Positions 33,147 to 40,700 of a stretch of DNA of 40,700 bases are shown here, piece by piece. A program made the position numbers and the translations under genes. The stretch is from contig PLNU01000138.1 of the NCBI GenBank assembly GCA_003142835.1, positions 1 to 40,700 on the forward strand, given 5' to 3'. Under the pieces are notes generated by a model, which was not told the origin of the DNA, did not search any database, and saw only the letters and a list, made by a program, of their open reading frames with translations. Each line of letters starts with the position of its first letter. Position 1 is the first letter of the stretch. Source of the stretch: Syntrophaceae bacterium. GTDB taxonomy: Bacteria > Desulfobacterota > Syntrophia > Syntrophales > Smithellaceae.

Positions 33147-35105
33147 ATGAAGACATTAGAACATTTATTGGCGCCCATCCGGGTGAGATCCTTAGAAATA
33201 CCGAATCGGGTAGTCATGCCGCCTATGGGAACAGCCCTTGGCAATGATGACAGCACCGTCAGCGAAGCGAACCTGGCCTATATAAAACGCCGGGCTCAGA
33301 GTGGCGCCGGACTCATCATCACCGAGATCACGGAAGTGCATCCCCTTGGTTCCGCCTCACCCCGGTGCCTTGGCGTCTGGGATGATAAATTCATTTCGGG
33401 ACTGGCCAAGCTTGTCGATGTGGTGCATGCCCAGGGGAGCAAGATTGCCATGCAGCTGCACCATACAGGCCGTGAAAACTATCTGCTTCAGCGGAAAAAG
33501 AAGGCTATTGGGCCTTCAGCAATACCTAGCTATATCTTCGGTTTTCTGGGAGCGCCGCGCGAGATGACGCTGGAAGATATCGAGGAGACCATTGCGGCTT
33601 TTGGCAGCGCGGCCATTCGGGCTAAAAAGGCAGGGTTTGATGCCGTGGAGCTTCACGCGGCACATGGCTATCTCCTCATGCAGTTTCTCTCGGCCAATTG
33701 CAATCAGCGTACGGATAAATACGGAGGAGATTTCCGCGGACGATCCCGCTTCATGATCGAGTGCCTCCGGGAAGTGCGCAAACAAGTAGGCAATGATTTC
33801 CCTATGTCCATTCGGATTTCCGGCGAGGAGTGCATCAAGAACGGCTATACCATCTCCGACATGCAGACCATTATTCCTGATCTGGTGAGTGCCGGTGCGG
33901 ACATGATCAATGTGTCCTTTGGCACTCATGGCAACCCGGAAGTGAACATTGATACACCGAACCCGAGCGCTCCTGTTGAATACGCCCCGGGCTTCAAGGC
34001 ATATCTGGCCCGGAAAATCAAAGACGTGACGAAGGTCCCCGTCATTTCCGTAGGTCGTTATGTCGATCCCTATGCCATGGATGAAGTCATTGCCAGGGGA
34101 GACGCGGACCTTGTTGCCGTGGCAAGGCAACACCTGGCCGACCCCGATTTCCTGAAAAATGCCAGGGAAGGACATCCGGAAGACACTCTGGAATGCCTTG
34201 CCTGCAATCAGGGATGCATTGAGCGCCTTTCATTAGAGCAGCTCCCGATTCGTTGCGCCATTAATCCACAAACTGGTCAGGAACTGCTTTACCCGGTGGG
34301 CCCGGCGGCAGTCAGCCGCAACGTTTGGGTTGTTGGTGGTGGACCGGGCGGGCTTACAGCTGCTTTTGAGGCTGCACGCCTCGGGCATCATGTAACCCTC
34401 TTCGAGCAAGAAAAGGAGACCGGCGGAAATGTACGTTATGCCGCGAAGGCGCCCTACAAAGCAGTGTACGGTAAATATATTCAGACCCTCACGGCAAATT
34501 GCAAAAAGAAAGGTGTGGCTATCAAAACGAACACCGAAGTCACCGAGGCCATGATCGAAGCGGGCAAACCCGATGCAGTCATCCTGGCCATCGGCGCCGA
34601 CAAATCCACTTGCCCGGCCGAGGGCATTAACTCATCAGTGGTTTGTGACGCCTGGCAGATCCTGGATGGCGAAGTCAAGCCCAAGGATCACGTTGTCGTC
34701 ATCGGCGGCGGCCTTGTGGGTATGGAAACGGCTGATTTCCTGCGCGAGAAGGGCGTCAAGGACATTACCCTGGTTGAGATGCTGAGCAAGTCACCGGTTT
34801 TGCCGCAGGCGGCACATGGCTACATGCTGCATAAACGTCTTCGGGCAGGTGGGATCAAACTGATGTTCGGTACAACTGTAAAACTTATTACAGAAGGATC
34901 GGTTGTTGTTACCAAAAACGGCGAAGATAGTAAGCTCGAACCTGTCAACCAGGTTATTGTCGCCATAGGTGTTACTCCGAGAAACACACTCAAAGACATG
35001 CTTCAGAAAAAAGGTATTCGTCATTTCATCGTCGGTGATGCTGTTGCACCCCGCCGGATTATTGAAGCGACGACGGAAGGGGCGAAAGCGGCCTGGGATA
35101 TATGA
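33147..35105 (+). CDS. 2,4-dienoyl-CoA reductase / enoate reductase-type FMN-FAD-[4Fe-4S] enzyme
   Basis: This 652-residue protein has the layout of E. coli FadH (about 672). An Old Yellow Enzyme FMN barrel (about 1-340) has MPPMGTALG, QLHHTGREN, ELHAAHGYLLMQFLS and NQRTDKYGG. The [4Fe-4S] motif is CLACNQGCIERL with a further cysteine in RCAINP (about 350-373). The FAD/NAD part has VVGGGPGGLTAA (about 393) and VVIGGGLVGMETADFL (about 515). Enzymes of this type reduce dienoyl-CoA, enoates or bile-acid enones using NAD(P)H. Next to the dehydratase family gene, a dienoyl- or enoyl-CoA substrate is the best guess. It is the last gene before a strong terminator. Confidence 0.88.
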   Translation: MKTLEHLLAPIRVRSLEIPNRVVMPPMGTALGNDDSTVSEANLAYIKRRAQSGAGLIITEITEVHPLGSASPRCLGVWDDKFISGLAKLVDVVHAQGSKIAMQLHHTGRENYLLQRKKKAIGPSAIPSYIFGFLGAPREMTLEDIEETIAAFGSAAIRAKKAGFDAVELHAAHGYLLMQFLSANCNQRTDKYGGDFRGRSRFMIECLREVRKQVGNDFPMSIRISGEECIKNGYTISDMQTIIPDLVSAGADMINVSFGTHGNPEVNIDTPNPSAPVEYAPGFKAYLARKIKDVTKVPVISVGRYVDPYAMDEVIARGDADLVAVARQHLADPDFLKNAREGHPEDTLECLACNQGCIERLSLEQLPIRCAINPQTGQELLYPVGPAAVSRNVWVVGGGPGGLTAAFEAARLGHHVTLFEQEKETGGNVRYAAKAPYKAVYGKYIQTLTANCKKKGVAIKTNTEVTEAMIEAGKPDAVILAIGADKSTCPAEGINSSVVCDAWQILDGEVKPKDHVVVIGGGLVGMETADFLREKGVKDITLVEMLSKSPVLPQAAHGYMLHKRLRAGGIKLMFGTTVKLITEGSVVVTKNGEDSKLEPVNQVIVAIGVTPRNTLKDMLQKKGIRHFIVGDAVAPRRIIEATTEGAKAAWDI

Positions 35106-35111
35106 TCCCAG

Positions 35112-35170
35112 TTCGCATTGAAGATTTCCGCCGCAAGCAACGGGAAATCTTCAATGCGGAATCTTTTTTT
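35112..35170 (+). terminator. Intrinsic terminator of the dehydratase operon
   Basis: CGCATTGAAGATTTCC (35114-35129) pairs perfectly with its complement at 35143-35158, a 16-base-pair stem with a 13-base loop. It is followed by GAATCTTTTTTTATTT. It begins 9 bases after the flavoenzyme stop. Confidence 0.88.
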
Positions 35171-35402
35171 ATTTATTATTCGCCTACTTACTCCATTTTT
35201 AAAAACTGCCGCCAAAGAGATCAAAACAGCCTCATTGCAATAAAATAATTACTTTTGACAAGAGGCTTGACGGGATGTTTCAGGTATGATAACGCCACAA
35301 ACAAATGTTGGAGAAACCTGCTTTGCGGTGTTAAACCTCGAAGAAAAAAATCTAATTATAACGATTCAATCATAAAACTAAAAAAATATCACAGGAGGAG
35401 TT

Positions 35403-36611
35403 ATGAGTAAAAGAGATGTAGTATTTGTTGATGGTGTAAGGACAGCTTTCGGAACCTTGGGACGCACACTGCGTAACTTTACGATGGAACAGCTGGGCGG
35501 CATTGCCATCAAAGGCCTGCTTGCGAAAACTAAAATTATTGAAAAAGGCGCCCATGTGGATTCCGTTTTTGCCGGGTCAGCCATCGGCGGGACCTCCGCC
35601 TTGAACCCGGCCCGTTGGGCCTCCCGGGCCGGCGGTCTTCCCATGAGCACGGCGGCATCCTATGTGGAAATGCAGTGCGGTTCGGCCATCGATTCCATCA
35701 ACCACGCTGCCTGGAGAATCATTGCCGGTCAGGCCGACATCATGATCGCCGGCGGTATGGAATCCTACAGCCAGGCATGCGCCAAATTTCCCATGTCGAC
35801 CGAACCTTTCCGGATGATCCCTCCCCTGCCTATTGCCCCGTCCCTTTCCCCCTTTCCCGAGGAGTGTATAGGAATGGGATTGACCGCGGAGAATTTGCAA
35901 AAGCAGTATAATATATCGCGTCAGGCGCAGGATGAGTTCGGTCTGCGCAGCCAGATATTGGCCAAGAAGGCTATGGACGCCGGTTATTTCGTGGATGAGA
36001 TTATTCCCGTTATGGTTCCCCAGGGGAAGAAGAAACCGCCCCTGGAGTTCAAAGTGGATGAGCATCCCCGTACGACCTCCATAGAAGCCCTGTCGGCTCT
36101 GTCGCCGGCGTTCATTAAAGACGGAACGGTCACCGCTGGAAACGCCTCCGGTCGTAACGACGGCGCCTGCTTCGTTCTGATGATGACCCGCGAGAAGGCC
36201 GAGCAGCTGGGATACAAACCGATGGCCAAATGGATCAGTGGCGGCGATTTCGGTGTCGATCCCAAGATCATGGGCATCGGGCCGGCTTATGCCATTCCTC
36301 AGGCCCTGAAGCGCGCCAACCTGAAGATTGCCAATATGGACGTCATGGAATGTAATGAGGCCTTTGCAGTTCAAAATCTGGCGGTCATTGCGGAACTCGA
36401 GAAGCAGATGGGCGAAAAGATTAATATGGACAAATGGAACCCCAACGGCGGCGCGATTGCCTTCGGTCATCCCAACGGCGCTTCGGGCTCCCGTCTTTGT
36501 ATCTTTACGATGAAAGAGTTGATCCGCAAGGGCGGCAAGTACGGCTTCTTCAGTTCCTGCTGCGGTGGCGGTTTGGGTGTAGCCACAGTCATTGAGAATC
36601 TGCAGCGCTAG
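35403..36611 (+). CDS. Acetyl-CoA acyltransferase (thiolase)
   Basis: This 402-residue thiolase of the degradative/biosynthetic family has the nucleophilic cysteine in EMQCGSAIDS (about residue 90), the CNEAFAVQ segment, GGAIAFGHPNGASGSR with the catalytic His, and a C-terminal CCGGGLG with the second catalytic Cys. It condenses or cleaves acyl-CoA and acetyl-CoA. Tetrameric acetoacetyl-CoA thiolases are close relatives, but chain-length preference is unknown. AGGAGG lies 4-5 bases upstream of the ATG. It sits in its own transcript between two terminators. Confidence 0.93.
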   Translation: MSKRDVVFVDGVRTAFGTLGRTLRNFTMEQLGGIAIKGLLAKTKIIEKGAHVDSVFAGSAIGGTSALNPARWASRAGGLPMSTAASYVEMQCGSAIDSINHAAWRIIAGQADIMIAGGMESYSQACAKFPMSTEPFRMIPPLPIAPSLSPFPEECIGMGLTAENLQKQYNISRQAQDEFGLRSQILAKKAMDAGYFVDEIIPVMVPQGKKKPPLEFKVDEHPRTTSIEALSALSPAFIKDGTVTAGNASGRNDGACFVLMMTREKAEQLGYKPMAKWISGGDFGVDPKIMGIGPAYAIPQALKRANLKIANMDVMECNEAFAVQNLAVIAELEKQMGEKINMDKWNPNGGAIAFGHPNGASGSRLCIFTMKELIRKGGKYGFFSSCCGGGLGVATVIENLQR

Positions 36612-36670
36612 CATTTTACACGAACTGCCTTGAGCGGGAAAGTGTAAAAAATCGTAGTATTTAATTTTTT

Positions 36671-36706
36671 TGTGCCGCCAGGTTCACCATATCCTGGCGG
36701 CATTTT
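36671..36706 (+). terminator. Intrinsic terminator after the thiolase gene
   Basis: TGCCGCCAGG (36673-36682) and CCTGGCGGCA (36693-36702) form a 10-base-pair GC-rich stem with a 10-base loop, followed by TTTTAC. A T-run precedes it as well, so it may work on both strands. Confidence 0.78.
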
Positions 36707-36779
36707 ACTTGTGACCTTCAGGTTACTGATTACCAAATATTAATTGCGGTAATCCGCAATTTTAGAAACGAGAGGAATT

Positions 36780-38585
36780 GTGGCCGAAAAATTTATTAGC
36801 GATAGAAATTTAAAGTTTTTGCTCTACGAAATGTTTGATGCAGAGTCCCTTCTTAAGTATCCCCGTTATGCCGATCACAGCCGTGAGATCTTTGACATGG
36901 TTCTGGAAACGGCAATGAAGATGGGGAAAGACCTTTTCAAACCGATTTTTTCAGAAATGGATAAACAGGCGCCGGAATATGTGAAAGGCGAAGTCAAGGT
37001 TCATCCTCAGGTCAGGACGATCATGCGGGAGTGTGGCGCCGGGGGGTGGATTGGCGCTACCTTCAACTGTGAGCACGGCGGGCAGCAATTACCGGAAATG
37101 GTGGGCATGATGGTACCGACGGCGATCTTTGCGGCTGCCAATTATTCCGCCGCCGTCTTTCATGGCCTTACAGGGGGGGCAGCGGGGCTGATCGCTTCCT
37201 ACTGCTCGCAAGAGATGAAAGACTTGTACCTTCCCAAGATGATGGCAGGCGAGTGGCAGGGAACAATGGCGCTCACGGAACCCCAAGCGGGCAGTTCTTT
37301 GACTGATATCACCCTGACGGGAGAACCGACGGATCAGGGTTATTACAAATTCAAAGGGCAGAAGATTTTTATCTCCGCCGGCGAACACGATGGCGCGGAT
37401 AATGTCATCCACCTGGCCATCGGCAGAATTAAGGGCGCTCCTGCCGGCATTAAGGGCATCTCCCTCTTTGTCATTCCTAAAAAACGAATCGAAAACGGTA
37501 AACTGGTTTTCAATGATGTTAATTGTGCCGGTATCTACCACAAACTGGGCTATCGCGGCGCACCCATCACTCAACTGGCTTTCGGTGAAAACGATGATTG
37601 CCGCGGCTGGTTGGTTGGCGAACCCAACAAGGGCCTTTCTTACATGTTCCAAATGATGAACGGAGCAAGGATTGATGTGGGCTTGGGTGCAGCCTGCATT
37701 TCGTCGGCTGCTTATTACGCCTCCCTGGAATATGCCAAGGAACGTCCTCAGGGTCGCAGACTTTCTTCCAAAGATCCGCTCTCAGCGCAGGTGCCCATTA
37801 TCGAGCATGCGGACATCAAAAGAATGCTTTTGTTCCAGAAGGCCATCGTTGAGGGATCGCTCTCATTACTCATGCAGTGCAGTCTTTATCATGACATGGA
37901 AAAAGTCACCGAGGGCGAGGAGCATGAGAATTACAATCTTTTGCTGGAACTTCTTACTCCTGTGGCGAAGACTTATCCTTCGGAGATGGGAATTCTCTCC
38001 TGCAGTCAGGGTCTCCAGATTCTGGGCGGCTACGGGTATTGTGATGAGTTCCCTCTGGAGCAGTTCTATCGCGACGTCCGGATTCATCCGATTCACGAGG
38101 GCACGACCGGCATTCAGGGTATGGATCTTTTAGGTCGCAAAATGATGATGAAAAAAGGCAAGGCCGGTCAGCTCTACCTGGCCAACGTTCGCAAGGCCAT
38201 CAAGGCGGCGGAAGATGATGCCGAAATGAAACCTTTTGCAGCTGCCCTCGAAACGGCATTAGGAAAGTTGGAAAAAGTTACTGCCCATCTCTTTGGCGTT
38301 GCCGCCAAGGAAGGCCCGGAAATGTTTCTGGCCGATGCCACGCTTTACCTGGAATTCTTCGGTATTATTGCCATTGCCTGGCAGTGGCTACTGCAGGCAA
38401 CCGTGGCAAAAAAAGCGCTTAAGGGGAATGTTGGCCCCGGCGATGTCAATTTCTACAATGGCAAAGTATGCACCTGCCGTTATTTCTTCGGCTATGAACT
38501 GCCCAAGATTGAAGGTTTGGCCACACGCCTGCTAAACGGCGATGGCCTGACGGTAACCATGAAAAACGATTATTTTGAAGAATAA
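36780..38585 (+). CDS. Acyl-CoA dehydrogenase, long (DmdC/AidB-like) type
   Basis: This 601-residue flavoprotein is about 200 residues longer than ordinary acyl-CoA dehydrogenases. It has the N-terminal extension and C-terminal helical domain of the 3-methylmercaptopropionyl-CoA dehydrogenase-like group. Core motifs are MALTEPQAGSSLTDI for FAD/substrate binding, GISLFVIPK, and QILGGYGYCDEFPLEQFYRDVRI with IHEGTTGIQGMDLLGRK, whose Glu aligns with the catalytic base of medium-chain enzymes. The start is GTG at 36780 with GAGAGG upstream. The substrate is an acyl-CoA, likely short to medium, judged only from neighbours. No electron-transfer flavoprotein gene is in the window. Confidence 0.9.
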   Translation: MAEKFISDRNLKFLLYEMFDAESLLKYPRYADHSREIFDMVLETAMKMGKDLFKPIFSEMDKQAPEYVKGEVKVHPQVRTIMRECGAGGWIGATFNCEHGGQQLPEMVGMMVPTAIFAAANYSAAVFHGLTGGAAGLIASYCSQEMKDLYLPKMMAGEWQGTMALTEPQAGSSLTDITLTGEPTDQGYYKFKGQKIFISAGEHDGADNVIHLAIGRIKGAPAGIKGISLFVIPKKRIENGKLVFNDVNCAGIYHKLGYRGAPITQLAFGENDDCRGWLVGEPNKGLSYMFQMMNGARIDVGLGAACISSAAYYASLEYAKERPQGRRLSSKDPLSAQVPIIEHADIKRMLLFQKAIVEGSLSLLMQCSLYHDMEKVTEGEEHENYNLLLELLTPVAKTYPSEMGILSCSQGLQILGGYGYCDEFPLEQFYRDVRIHPIHEGTTGIQGMDLLGRKMMMKKGKAGQLYLANVRKAIKAAEDDAEMKPFAAALETALGKLEKVTAHLFGVAAKEGPEMFLADATLYLEFFGIIAIAWQWLLQATVAKKALKGNVGPGDVNFYNGKVCTCRYFFGYELPKIEGLATRLLNGDGLTVTMKNDYFEE

Positions 38586-38631
38586 TTGATAAACTTTTTT
38601 TGTTGGGTCGAGCCTTTGCGGCTCGTCTCAT

Positions 38632-38760
38632 ACATTTCGCTTTCAAAGGATAACGAGGCGGCGAGAAGGAGGCGTGTAAGGAACGGTCGCGACCGTTCCT
38701 TACAAATACGTTGAAGAAGCCGACGACGCTGCCAATAAAGTTAGCCAAAGAAAGCGAATT
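38632..38760 (+). repeat. Dispersed repeat copy 3 (with embedded palindrome)
   Basis: It shares GAGGCGGC...AAGGAGG on the left and GAAGCCGACGACGCTGC on the right with copies 1 and 2. It contains a perfect 28-base palindrome at 38676-38703, GTAAGGAACGG...CCGTTCCTTAC, at the same place as in copy 1. TTCGCTTTC (38636-38644) and GAAAGCGAA (38750-38758) form terminal inverted repeats, so this copy may show the full element. It occupies most of the 199-base spacer between the dehydrogenase and hydratase genes. Confidence 0.75.
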
Positions 38761-38784
38761 GGTATCAACAGATCAGGAGATGAT

Positions 38785-39555
38785 ATGGATATTTTGACAA
38801 GCAAGCAAAACGGTATTCTCGTAATTGAATTCAACCGGCCGGAAAAGAAAAACTCCATCACTGCTGCGATGTATCAGATGATAGCGGACGCGCTGAAAGA
38901 CGCGCAAAGCGACGTGGCGGTACGCGTCATATTATTTAGCGGCAAGCCGGAAATTTTTACCGCAGGAAATGATCTGGAAGACTTCATGAATAGTTCTTCA
39001 CATGTCGAGCTTGCCGATCGTCCGGTAGCACAGTTCATGTTGCAACTCAGTCAGGCAACAAAGCCTGTTATCGCTGCGGTAGCCGGCGCGGCAATCGGTA
39101 TCGGTACGACAATGCTGCTGCACTGCGATCTGGTCTATGCCGCCGATAACGCGAAGTTCTCGATGCCGTTTGCCAAGCTTGGTCTGTGTCCGGAATTTGC
39201 ATCCAGCATGCTCTTGCCGCAGATAGTTGGCTATCAGCGCGCGGCGGAAAGACTTTTTTTTGGTGAATCGTTTTCAGCACATGAAGCTTTCGAAATGGGA
39301 CTGGTCAACAAAGTTTTGCCGCCTGATGAACTCCTGACGTTTGCCAAGGCGCAGGCAACAAAGCTGGTGTCATTACCGGCATCATCGCTACGCACAATAA
39401 AGAGTTTAATGAAATCCGGCCAGACCGATATAATCATGGCGAAGATATGGGAAGAAGGCAAACATTTCGGCGCGATGCTGCTGGCGCCGGAAGCGAAAGA
39501 AGCGTTCAACGCGTTCTTCCAAAAACGCAAACCGGATTTTACTAAATTTTCATAA
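38785..39555 (+). CDS. Enoyl-CoA hydratase/isomerase
   Basis: This 256-residue crotonase-family protein has FTAGNDLEDF and the oxyanion segment AAVAGAAIGIGTTMLLHCDLVYA. The catalytic region FAKLGLCPEFASSMLLP carries an acidic pattern typical of the isomerase branch (Glu at the second position only). A delta3-delta2-enoyl-CoA isomerase role is therefore as likely as hydration. CAGGAG lies upstream of the ATG. It is separated from the dehydrogenase gene by a repeat copy but runs in the same direction. Confidence 0.88.
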   Translation: MDILTSKQNGILVIEFNRPEKKNSITAAMYQMIADALKDAQSDVAVRVILFSGKPEIFTAGNDLEDFMNSSSHVELADRPVAQFMLQLSQATKPVIAAVAGAAIGIGTTMLLHCDLVYAADNAKFSMPFAKLGLCPEFASSMLLPQIVGYQRAAERLFFGESFSAHEAFEMGLVNKVLPPDELLTFAKAQATKLVSLPASSLRTIKSLMKSGQTDIIMAKIWEEGKHFGAMLLAPEAKEAFNAFFQKRKPDFTKFS

Positions 39556-39655
39556 GTCCACTTTTTTGTGGGTTGCTTGATTATCCATATCAAAAACTAT
39601 ATTATTTGCAAATAAACAAATTATTCCAAGCATTTTTGTGTCTTTCATTATTTTC

Positions 39656-39703
39656 TTGACAGTCATCCGGCATTCGCTTATAACATTAAAGTTGAACTTT
39701 AAT
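39656..39703 (+). promoter_or_regulatory. Sigma-70 promoter and palindromic operator of the MerR gene
   Basis: TTGACA (39656-39661), a 17-base spacer and TATAAC (39679-39684) form a strong promoter. It is followed directly by a perfect 19-base palindrome, ATTAAAGTTgAACTTTAAT (39685-39703), covering the expected start of transcription. Position over the start site suggests repression, probably by the downstream MerR-type protein itself. Confidence 0.72.
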
Positions 39704-39717
39704 GTTTGGGCTTGCCT

Positions 39718-40434
39718 ATGAAACTGAAAATTGGTGAAATAGCAAAAAGAAGCGGCGTTCGTACCTCCACGATCCGCTATTATGTGCAGGAGGGGCTACT
39801 GCCCAAACCCGAAAAGGCCAACGAAAAAATGGCCTACTACAATGAGGGCTGCATTGAGAGACTGCAAATCATTCAAGAGCTTCAGGAAAAACGCTACTTC
39901 CCGCTCTATCTCATTAAAAATATTTTGCGCCGCATGGATGAAGGCCTGAGTCTGCCGGAGGCGGAAACAGTGGAAAATGCCGTATTCGGTTCGGATGATC
40001 GCATTGGTCGAGAACTTATCGATCGCCCTGCCTTTCTTGCCGCGACAGGCCTTACGGAAAAAGAGTTAAAGCAGGCCGAAAATTTAGGCATTCTTATTCC
40101 CTTTACCACCGGCGCAGATAAAACGCTTTATAACGAAGATGATATACGCATTGGCCGGGATGGCCTCAAAAAAATGATCAAACTGGGGCTGGCGCTCGAC
40201 GAGTTATCGTTTTTCGTCGAACTGGGCAAAAAAATAGTGGCAAAAGAAATGGTGCTTCGCCGCAAAATTGTTACCGGTAAATCTACCAGAGAAAATATTC
40301 TCATCACCGCCGAGCTCACGCGAATTGGCGATTTCTACCGCGACTATATTATGCGGCGTCTATTCCAGAAACAGGTTGAACAAAATATTCAAAAGAGCCT
40401 TGTCAAAAAAAGAAAATCTGCCGCAAAGATTTAA
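39718..40434 (+). CDS. MerR family transcriptional regulator
   Basis: This 238-residue protein has an N-terminal MerR winged helix: KLKIGEIAKRSGVRTSTIRYYVQEGLLPKP (in two parts of the first 32 residues), then YYNEGCIERLQII. A second half (about 85-150) looks like a second, degenerate MerR-like unit (FLAATGLTEKELKQAENLGILIP with YNEDDIRIGR). The basic C-terminal tail carries no cysteine cluster, so metal sensing is unlikely. The ATG at 39718 is only about 25 bases after the expected transcription start. It precedes the nitronate monooxygenase-type gene by 27 bases and probably regulates that gene as well as itself. Confidence 0.88.
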   Translation: MKLKIGEIAKRSGVRTSTIRYYVQEGLLPKPEKANEKMAYYNEGCIERLQIIQELQEKRYFPLYLIKNILRRMDEGLSLPEAETVENAVFGSDDRIGRELIDRPAFLAATGLTEKELKQAENLGILIPFTTGADKTLYNEDDIRIGRDGLKKMIKLGLALDELSFFVELGKKIVAKEMVLRRKIVTGKSTRENILITAELTRIGDFYRDYIMRRLFQKQVEQNIQKSLVKKRKSAAKI

Positions 40435-40461
40435 CGGCAACAAAATATAAGGAGGTGTGTC

Positions 40462-40700
40462 ATGTACAATACTGCGATTACAAAAATGTTCGGGATCAAG
40501 TATCCCATTATCTGCGGGGCGATGATGTGGCTATGTAAACCAAATCTCTGCGCGGCCGTCTCCAACGCCGGTGGCATGGGCAACCTTACGGCGGGCAATT
40601 ATGAAACGGCCGATGACTTCCGTGCGGCAATTCGGCAAACACGCAAACTCACCGATAAGCCTTTTATGGTGGCAATTACCCTTTTGCCTTCCGTGCGGAT
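40462..40700 (+). CDS. Nitronate monooxygenase / enoyl-ACP reductase II-family flavoprotein (5' part)
   Basis: The first 79 codons are in the window. ITKMFGIKYPIICGAMMW, then AVSNAGGMGNLTAGN and DKPFMVAITLLPS, are typical of the FMN TIM barrel shared by nitronate monooxygenases (2-nitropropane dioxygenase) and FabK. GGAGGTG lies 4-5 bases upstream of the ATG at 40462. The gene runs off the window, so which branch it belongs to cannot be decided; in acyl-CoA gene clusters this family is often found without known function. Confidence 0.82.
   Translation, partial: MYNTAITKMFGIKYPIICGAMMWLCKPNLCAAVSNAGGMGNLTAGNYETADDFRAAIRQTRKLTDKPFMVAITLLPSVR

Noticed and set aside
35577-36614. 345-residue minus-strand open frame
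   Set aside because: It is antisense to the thiolase gene, with no recognisable motif.

Overview
The window reads as a piece of chromosome from a strictly anaerobic, syntrophy-type deltaproteobacterium (Desulfobacterota, most like Syntrophaceae such as Smithella or Syntrophus). This is inferred from gene content: two selenocysteine-containing formate dehydrogenases, a one-piece methylmalonyl-CoA mutase with epimerase and MeaB, a full set of beta-oxidation-type enzymes, and a large two-component/sigma-54 signalling block. No rRNA, tRNA, CRISPR array, transposase or phage gene was seen.

Layout. 1-84: 3' end of an unidentified gene. 85-546: regulatory region with two GGGG(N)CCCC palindromes and a sigma-54 promoter. 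547-4438: three-gene operon in which a Sec formate dehydrogenase catalytic subunit sits between a flavin/[2Fe-2S] subunit and a 4Fe-4S subunit of the sulfhydrogenase/anaerobic sulfite reductase type. 4479-10174: five signalling genes (receiver, Cache-HAMP histidine kinase, NtrC-type activator, receiver, receiver-kinase hybrid) and possibly a small Cys-rich protein. A second sigma-54 promoter with the same palindrome at the same distance lies before the fourth of these genes. 10549-15778 (minus): TetR regulator followed by a Tat-exported, quinone-linked FDH-N type formate dehydrogenase (fdnGHI-like), ending in a strong terminator. 16165-18249: enoyl-CoA hydratase/3-hydroxyacyl-CoA dehydrogenase fusion. 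18344-20225 (minus): exported YtfJ-like protein and a eukaryote-style 6-phosphofructo-2-kinase/fructose-2,6-bisphosphatase. 20546-24197: methylmalonyl-CoA mutase, MeaB GTPase and epimerase. 24198-29673: amidase, two metallo-beta-lactamase-fold hydrolases, an SDR and a thioredoxin-like protein, with repeat-rich spacers. 29943-35105: TetR, 4-hydroxybutyryl-CoA dehydratase family protein, SDR and a dienoyl-CoA reductase-type flavoenzyme, ending in a terminator. 35403-39555: thiolase, long acyl-CoA dehydrogenase and enoyl-CoA hydratase. 39718 to the end: MerR regulator and the start of a nitronate monooxygenase-type gene.

How the genes fit together (inference): acyl-CoA intermediates are oxidised or interconverted by the 16-18 kb and 30-40 kb genes, propionate/succinate carbon passes through the methylmalonyl-CoA genes, and the reducing equivalents leave as formate through the cytoplasmic and membrane formate dehydrogenases. 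The signalling block probably controls the first formate dehydrogenase operon and part of itself: GGGGTA-N3-TACCCC occurs about 85 bases upstream of the -12 element of two well-formed sigma-54 promoters, and an NtrC-type activator gene lies between them. This shared control unit and the 4-hydroxybutyryl-CoA dehydratase/dienoyl reductase cluster are the most interesting parts. All calls come from reading the sequence by eye; no database search was run.
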